NCBI GenBank assembly: GCA_051650305.1
Contig: JBOFIT010000123.1
Location: 1 to 16,424, forward strand
Direction: 5' to 3'
Origin: JBOFDK01 sp051650305
GTDB lineage: Bacteria > Bacillota > Clostridia > Lachnospirales > Cellulosilyticaceae
DNA length: 16,424 bases
Position numbers and translations under genes: made by a program. The notes beneath the pieces were generated by a model. That model searched no databases, was not told the origin of the DNA, and saw only the letters and a program-made list of their open reading frames with translations. Every line of letters begins with the position of its first letter. Position 1 is the first letter of the stretch. Below are positions 12,079 to 16,424 of this stretch, piece after piece.

Positions 12079-13887
12079 TTACAATTTATATACTTTAAAG
12101 TCTTCTTTTAAAATGGTATGCATATGCTTAAGTTCTTGAGTGTATTCTTGAAAAACGCCTATCTGCCTTGCAAACCTATTGATTTGTTCTACAATCATTT
12201 GTACTGCCGCTGCATTCTCTTCTCCAATGGCGGCTAATGATTCCATATTGATTGATGTCTTCGATAACTGGGACATTTCTTCACCTAATGTATGGGCTAC
12301 TTCTTCGAAAAGTTGTAATATTTTTTCCATATCTACTGTGACTTGCATACTATTTTCTGCCGTCTGTTCTATCTTTTCTTCTTCTTTAATTAAGTCTTCA
12401 TATCGCTTATTCAGTTTCTCCATAAGTGCATAGGTATTCATAGCATATTGCCCCAACTTCTCACCTATACTCCCCGCTGCTACCTTGGAATGGTCTGCCA
12501 ACTTTCTAATTTCTATGGCTACTACGGCAAATCCACTTCCTGCTCTCCCCGCTCTTGTCGCCTCAATCGTAGCATTTAATGCCAGCAAGTTAGTCTTTTC
12601 AGCAATACTTTGTACGGTCTCTACTATTTTATTTACCTCATCTACCTGCACTTTCAATGCACTTGCGACACTATTGACTTCATTAAATCCATCTTTCATT
12701 TTTTTCATAGAATGGGTGATTTCTATGAGGTTTTGTAGATTATCTTGCATCAATCGTAAGCTTTTGCCAAGCACATCTTTATACCCACTGTTTTTATCTG
12801 TAATCCCTTGTAATACATCTCTATTATGGGATAATGCAAACATCATTTCCTCCGTTTCAACGGCCTGCTGCATCGCCCCCTCTGACACATCACTTGCACT
12901 TGCTAAAATCTTCTCGGACTCTTGCCACATCAATTCACTTGTACTGGTAAACTTTTGACTAAAATGCGCCATATCATCCACAAAGCTTTTCATCAATGCC
13001 AAATCATCTTGTATCCCTTCACGCATGGTGTTTATTTCTTTACTCGTCTCCTCCAATACATCTCCCGTTTGCATACGCCTATCACTACCTAGTTCCTTGG
13101 TTGCCAATAATTTTATATGCTCTTTCAAGGCTTTTAATGGTCTTAGTAGTACATAGGTAAGTCCATAAACGCCTCCACCTATTACTATACTTGCTACCAA
13201 GTGCTGCAAATCAAGACTTCCTAGTATCCCATCTTTTATAGTGAGCATGATTAGACTATAAATGGCTACTTTAAGTTCAATCCCTTTCATCACTTTCAAT
13301 GATAAATACGTAGATGCTTTATAAGTTTCCTGCTCATAAAATGCTTTTTCAAAAGTTAGTTTCACCGTCATCTTATAGATGCCTTGTTCGGTTCGTGCAC
13401 GCGCTTCCTCTTCTATGGTAATCTGCTCTCCAAAAAGAGGTGCACCACCTTCTAGTAATCCTAAGAAATAATCATAAAGCCCTCTTTCAGATTGATACGT
13501 TATCCGTATACTTTGGTTATCTATTTCCTCTGCAATAAGTCTAGGTGGCTTTGCTCCTGGCATCATTTTCGTCACTTTATAATGAAATTTATCCATAAGC
13601 ATTAAGAATGACTTGTAAGACTTTCTTTCAAATATAGATGGAAACCATTTACTAAAAGATATAATATTTTCTCGTCCCAATGTACGCAGTATACTTTCTG
13701 GCGATTCTTTTTGTTTGGTGGCAATCGTGTTAATAAAGGTTTTAAAAACCTTGTCTTCTATGTCTTGACCAAGGCTTAGTTCTTCTTCTACCGCCCATCC
13801 CACCTTTGCTTTCGCTTCTCGTACAACGTCTTTACCATAGTGTTGCTCTAATGATATGAGCATGATATTGATAACTGACCCCTTCAT
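12079..13887 (-). CDS. Methyl-accepting chemotaxis protein with N-terminal H-NOX heme sensor
   Basis: A 602-residue receptor. Residues 1 to about 185 are an H-NOX (HNOB) heme domain starting MKGSVINIML. The proximal heme ligand His102 is in FHYKVTKMM, and the propionate-binding Y-x-S-x-R is at 131-135. Pro114-Pro115 and the GLYDYFLGLLEG helix with Tyr140 are also present, and numbering matches the O2-binding H-NOX of Caldanaerobacter without a gap. Tyr140 and Asn74, part of the polar distal network that stabilises O2, are conserved; the distal Trp9 is Met. Two membrane helices follow (about 203-217 and 229-248), then a cytoplasmic coiled coil with the receptor hairpin tip (429-466: IAEKTNLLALNATIEATRAG...EIRKLADHS) that engages CheA/CheW. 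Predicted role: aerotaxis or NO/O2 avoidance in an anaerobe. The AAGGTAAGGG site precedes the ATG. Confidence 0.95.
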   Translation of the reverse strand: MKGSVINIMLISLEQHYGKDVVREAKAKVGWAVEEELSLGQDIEDKVFKTFINTIATKQKESPESILRTLGRENIISFSKWFPSIFERKSYKSFLMLMDKFHYKVTKMMPGAKPPRLIAEEIDNQSIRITYQSERGLYDYFLGLLEGGAPLFGEQITIEEEARARTEQGIYKMTVKLTFEKAFYEQETYKASTYLSLKVMKGIELKVAIYSLIMLTIKDGILGSLDLQHLVASIVIGGGVYGLTYVLLRPLKALKEHIKLLATKELGSDRRMQTGDVLEETSKEINTMREGIQDDLALMKSFVDDMAHFSQKFTSTSELMWQESEKILASASDVSEGAMQQAVETEEMMFALSHNRDVLQGITDKNSGYKDVLGKSLRLMQDNLQNLIEITHSMKKMKDGFNEVNSVASALKVQVDEVNKIVETVQSIAEKTNLLALNATIEATRAGRAGSGFAVVAIEIRKLADHSKVAAGSIGEKLGQYAMNTYALMEKLNKRYEDLIKEEEKIEQTAENSMQVTVDMEKILQLFEEVAHTLGEEMSQLSKTSINMESLAAIGEENAAAVQMIVEQINRFARQIGVFQEYTQELKHMHTILKEDFKVYKL

Positions 13888-13980
13888 TTTATCACCCTTA
13901 CCTTGTCATAGTGTCCTATAATCCACTGTATGAATGTGCTCACACTCTTGTACCTTGTCCTCTCCTGTTTTAGCGCACAC

Positions 13981-14012
13981 AAAAAAGCCCGGCAACTTTT
14001 ACCGGACTTTTA
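13981..14012 (-). terminator. Terminator of the VWA-telA operon
   Basis: AAAAGTCCGG and CCGGGCTTTT pair fully on the minus strand (one G-U wobble; arms 13983-13992 and 14002-14011) around a nine-base loop, followed by TTTTTT. It lies just after the telA stop codon. Confidence 0.88.
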
Positions 14013-14037
14013 ATCATTAGAGGTGTATTCTTTTTTC

Positions 14038-15168
14038 TTAGAAAGGTGTTCTTTCCATTTTTTGAATTTCACTTTCACCTTTCGCTGCAAGTTCTTTGAA
14101 GGTATCAATGGTTACTTTCATACGTGGTAATGCTTCTTGTTTATACGTACTGATAGCATCTAATGCTGCCATCGTCTCTTCAAAAGCAAGTTTAAGTGTC
14201 TCTACAGAGATATTGGTCTCCATAGACTGCTTATGAATCTCTGCACCTTGCTCTTTAAGCATTTTGGCTGTACCGCTTATCAAATCATTGGTGGTTTCAT
14301 TAAGCAGCTGAATTTTCTTAAGCACAATCTTTTGATTGTACAATGCGCTTGCCACAATGGTTGCTGTACGAAGGGCTGATACGGTGATATTTTGTGCACG
14401 CTCTACCCCACGTATAAGTTCTTTATTATTTCTTCTGATAACTTCTATGGCCATAATCCCTTGCTGATTCACCACGATCATCTGCTGCATATCCATAATG
14501 CGCTGACGTAGAGGGAAGAGGATTTCTTCTGATACAAAACGGATATGGTCCGGATTTTCATTCTTGGATTTAGCCACTGCAATCTGCTGCTCGATAGCTG
14601 TATCCATCTGTGTCCCCATCTCAATTTCCTTTGCCAGCTTTTTGGTCAAGTCTCTCATAGCTACTTCTTCTATTTCCAGTGTGGTGTTGTCATTTTTGAG
14701 GGTGAGCTTCCCTCTTTCTAAGGATGTGATAATATCACTAATCACTTGGTCTGCTTTTTGGTATTTCTCAAAGTAGGCACGTACTGGATTAAAGATCTTT
14801 CCTAGTAGACCTGTCTTTGCAAAATCAATCGCACTTGGATCTAAGTCTTTCATCTCTCTTTGTAAAGCCACAAGGCCTGTAGCTACTTCGCCACCTTCAT
14901 CTCCAAGTCTTGATAAATTCCCTACGGTTACTTCAAGTAATGCATTTTTTTGTGTGGATTTAGTGATTGTCTCCATACCAAAGCCTTCGATTGACTTCAC
15001 GATTGCCTGCCTATCTTCTAGTGAGTCGATATTGACTTGCATAATGGCTGCTACATTACTTTCGGATTGTGTACGAAGCTGTACCACTTCTTGTGGTACT
15101 GGCTTGATTGCCTCTTCGATTTGCTTTTGTACTTCTTTTTCATCTACAATTTCCATTGAAAACCCCAT
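14038..15168 (-). CDS. telA: TelA-family protein (toxic anion resistance)
   Basis: A 376-residue, almost entirely helical protein of the TelA/KlaA family (PF05816), recognised by the central DPSAIDFAKTGLLGKIFNPVRAYF region (about 111-134), the long coiled helices after it, and the conserved IRRNNKELIRGVERAQNITVSALRTA segment. It has no signal peptide and is expected to be cytoplasmic or membrane-associated. TelA proteins were named for tellurite resistance and occur in stress-response modules with von Willebrand A proteins; the biochemical activity is not established. A GAGGGGG site precedes the ATG by about ten bases; Met5 is an alternative start. The gene follows the VWA gene by 21 bases and shares its terminator. 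Confidence 0.9.
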   Translation of the reverse strand: MGFSMEIVDEKEVQKQIEEAIKPVPQEVVQLRTQSESNVAAIMQVNIDSLEDRQAIVKSIEGFGMETITKSTQKNALLEVTVGNLSRLGDEGGEVATGLVALQREMKDLDPSAIDFAKTGLLGKIFNPVRAYFEKYQKADQVISDIITSLERGKLTLKNDNTTLEIEEVAMRDLTKKLAKEIEMGTQMDTAIEQQIAVAKSKNENPDHIRFVSEEILFPLRQRIMDMQQMIVVNQQGIMAIEVIRRNNKELIRGVERAQNITVSALRTATIVASALYNQKIVLKKIQLLNETTNDLISGTAKMLKEQGAEIHKQSMETNISVETLKLAFEETMAALDAISTYKQEALPRMKVTIDTFKELAAKGESEIQKMERTPF

Positions 15169-15189
15169 CTACTTATATCCCCCTCATCT

Positions 15190-16424
15190 TTACATCTGTG
15201 CATTAAATAAACTTGCAAGTTGGTAAACCACATCTTCTGAGTCTGCATTAATACTAGCTGCTTCATTAATATTTGAAATACGAGACAGTGCTTCTATATT
15301 GGCATTGTAGCCTATGGTATACACCGGAATGCTAAAGGCCTTTAAGATGCCTTCTATTTCATCTAAATCATGGCCTGAATTGGTCTCCCCATCACTTAAG
15401 ACAAAAAGCATCAGCTTGGCATTTGGATTATTGATCTTTTCTTCGATAAGCATCTTAGTCGCTACAATGATCCCATCATAAGTCGCTGTACCACCGCCTG
15501 CTGAAAGGTCGGTGACTGCCCCTGCAAAGTAAGATCTGTGGTTAATATCAAACTTATTAATAGGTAGATTCACATACACTTGATCAGAATACGTCACAAG
15601 TCCTACGGAATGCTCTTTATCAATGTACTGCATCCCATTAAGTAAAGACTCTTTTAACTTTTGGATAGGTGCTCCTTCCATACTGCCTGATACATCCGCT
15701 ACGAATACTGCTGATATGCTACGATTACTATCTTTCTTTTCTTTCCAAAGGCGTTGAGCCGACTGAATCATATCCCCAGCTACCTCTAGCTTCTCACCTT
15801 GGGTGTCTTGCATCCCATTAAATCCATACTCTGTCGCAAGCTTTTGATACTTTGTGTCCTTTGAGAAAGCAACGAAAGCTTCAAGGATCCCTTCTTTTTC
15901 TGCTGATAATTGCCCTGTGGCATAAAGAGGACTATCATGGGCAATGCCAAATGGTATAAAGAGATAATCTCTTCTTAAATCCGGTGAATTAATGTACGTC
16001 TGATATTCTAAGATGAATGCATCCAGTAATCCTGTCTCTGCTGATTCCCGCATCTGCATGGTGGTATACGCTACAAAAGGAATGTTCGCTTGGAATGACT
16101 CAAAGCCTGCGATGGCTTCATCACTTAGGATATTTTTGCTATCAAAGCTATGCAAGGTGGATAGAAGGAAATTAAGTCCTGTGGAGCTGGCAAAGGGATT
16201 GGTATAACCCATCGCAATCTCATTCTCAGCTACTGCCTGAGCAATGGTCTTGATATCTACTGTGCCATACTTAGCCTTAAGTGTTTCTTGCGTCGTCTTG
16301 GACATCAAAATGCCCGCGGTATTCCCTAGCATCTTTTCTTCTAACAATGCACAAGGTATACCCTGCGCCTTTAACATCTCTCCCCAAAGCGCATTAGAAG
16401 GTGTATAGGCATCTGGCACATGCT
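15190..16424 (-). CDS. Solute-binding-like / von Willebrand factor A domain protein (partial, 5' end beyond right edge)
   Basis: The reading frame is open to the window edge; a GTG at 16417-16419 lacks a ribosome binding site and sits within a typical substrate-binding-protein segment (VPDAYTPSNALWGEML), so the true start lies outside. About 410 residues are visible. The first 210 or so resemble an extracytoplasmic solute-binding fold (for example NEIAMGYTNPFASSTGLNFL). The rest (about 233-409) is a VWA domain with a complete metal-ion adhesion site: DVSGS (242-246), Thr311 in GGGTATYDG and Asp343 in LSDGETNSG. It should bind a divalent metal and a protein partner. The telA gene follows at 21 bases, indicating one operon. 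The N-terminal signal peptide, if any, is not visible. Confidence 0.88.
   Translation of the reverse strand, partial: HVPDAYTPSNALWGEMLKAQGIPCALLEEKMLGNTAGILMSKTTQETLKAKYGTVDIKTIAQAVAENEIAMGYTNPFASSTGLNFLLSTLHSFDSKNILSDEAIAGFESFQANIPFVAYTTMQMRESAETGLLDAFILEYQTYINSPDLRRDYLFIPFGIAHDSPLYATGQLSAEKEGILEAFVAFSKDTKYQKLATEYGFNGMQDTQGEKLEVAGDMIQSAQRLWKEKKDSNRSISAVFVADVSGSMEGAPIQKLKESLLNGMQYIDKEHSVGLVTYSDQVYVNLPINKFDINHRSYFAGAVTDLSAGGGTATYDGIIVATKMLIEEKINNPNAKLMLFVLSDGETNSGHDLDEIEGILKAFSIPVYTIGYNANIEALSRISNINEAASINADSEDVVYQLASLFNAQM

Noticed and set aside
13888..13980. A sigma-D-type promoter for the chemoreceptor
   Set aside because: TAAA occurs upstream but no GCCGATAA-like element follows at the proper distance; weak sigma-A-like hexamers are not convincing either.
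16417..16419. GTG as the start of the VWA protein
   Set aside because: The frame stays open to the window edge, there is no ribosome site, and the sequence there is the interior of a binding-protein domain.

Overview
The window looks like chromosomal DNA from a low-GC, Gram-positive anaerobe of the Clostridia. Signs of this are A/T-rich intergenic DNA, AGGAGG-type ribosome binding sites, lipoprotein signal peptides, a small 4Fe-4S ferredoxin, a Clostridia-type cytidylate-kinase-like protein and an H-NOX chemoreceptor close to that of Caldanaerobacter. A Lachnospirales/Cellulosilyticum-type host is a guess. I see no tRNA, rRNA, CRISPR array, insertion sequence or phage gene.

Layout. Positions 1-1240 hold three leftward genes: a cytidylate-kinase-like protein cut by the left edge, a small acidic protein and a 2[4Fe-4S] ferredoxin. 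Positions 1300-4711 hold a compact rightward phosphate-type ABC importer operon, pstS-pstC-pstA-pstB, with a hairpin between pstS and pstC and no phoU. A shared terminator separates it from a leftward cold-shock gene (4757-4954). The cold-shock promoter lies inside a large inverted repeat. An unrecognised acidic protein follows (5168-5653).

The centre (5772-10514) is the most interesting part. It holds a long-chain polyprenyl diphosphate synthase and a type-II NADH dehydrogenase carrying an extra C-terminal DoxX-like membrane domain (leftward operon). Next come a divergently transcribed ApbE-type FMN-transferase lipoprotein and a convergent small lipoprotein with one FMN-binding-like domain. 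This set (Ndh2, DmkB, FmnB, PplA-like) corresponds to a large part of the flavin-based extracellular electron transfer locus described in Listeria. Its arrangement differs, and the flavin acceptor motif carries Ser where Thr is expected. The predicted ndh2 promoter has a run of seven G in its 17-bp spacer, and a short overlapping upstream ORF precedes the gene.

Right part. An OFA-type major facilitator transporter (10644-11819) is preceded by a long, structured, unrecognised leader that ends in a strong terminator-like hairpin. Upstream lies a chemoreceptor whose sensor is an H-NOX heme domain with the residues of the O2-binding class. The right edge holds a TelA-family protein and the 3' part of a gene for a solute-binding/von Willebrand A protein, apparently one operon.

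How they may work together (inference): NADH oxidation by Ndh2, a quinone whose tail the polyprenyl synthase supplies, and a flavinylated surface lipoprotein matured by ApbE would carry electrons outward. The O2-sensing chemoreceptor and the transporter could match the cell to its electron-acceptor and carbon environment.
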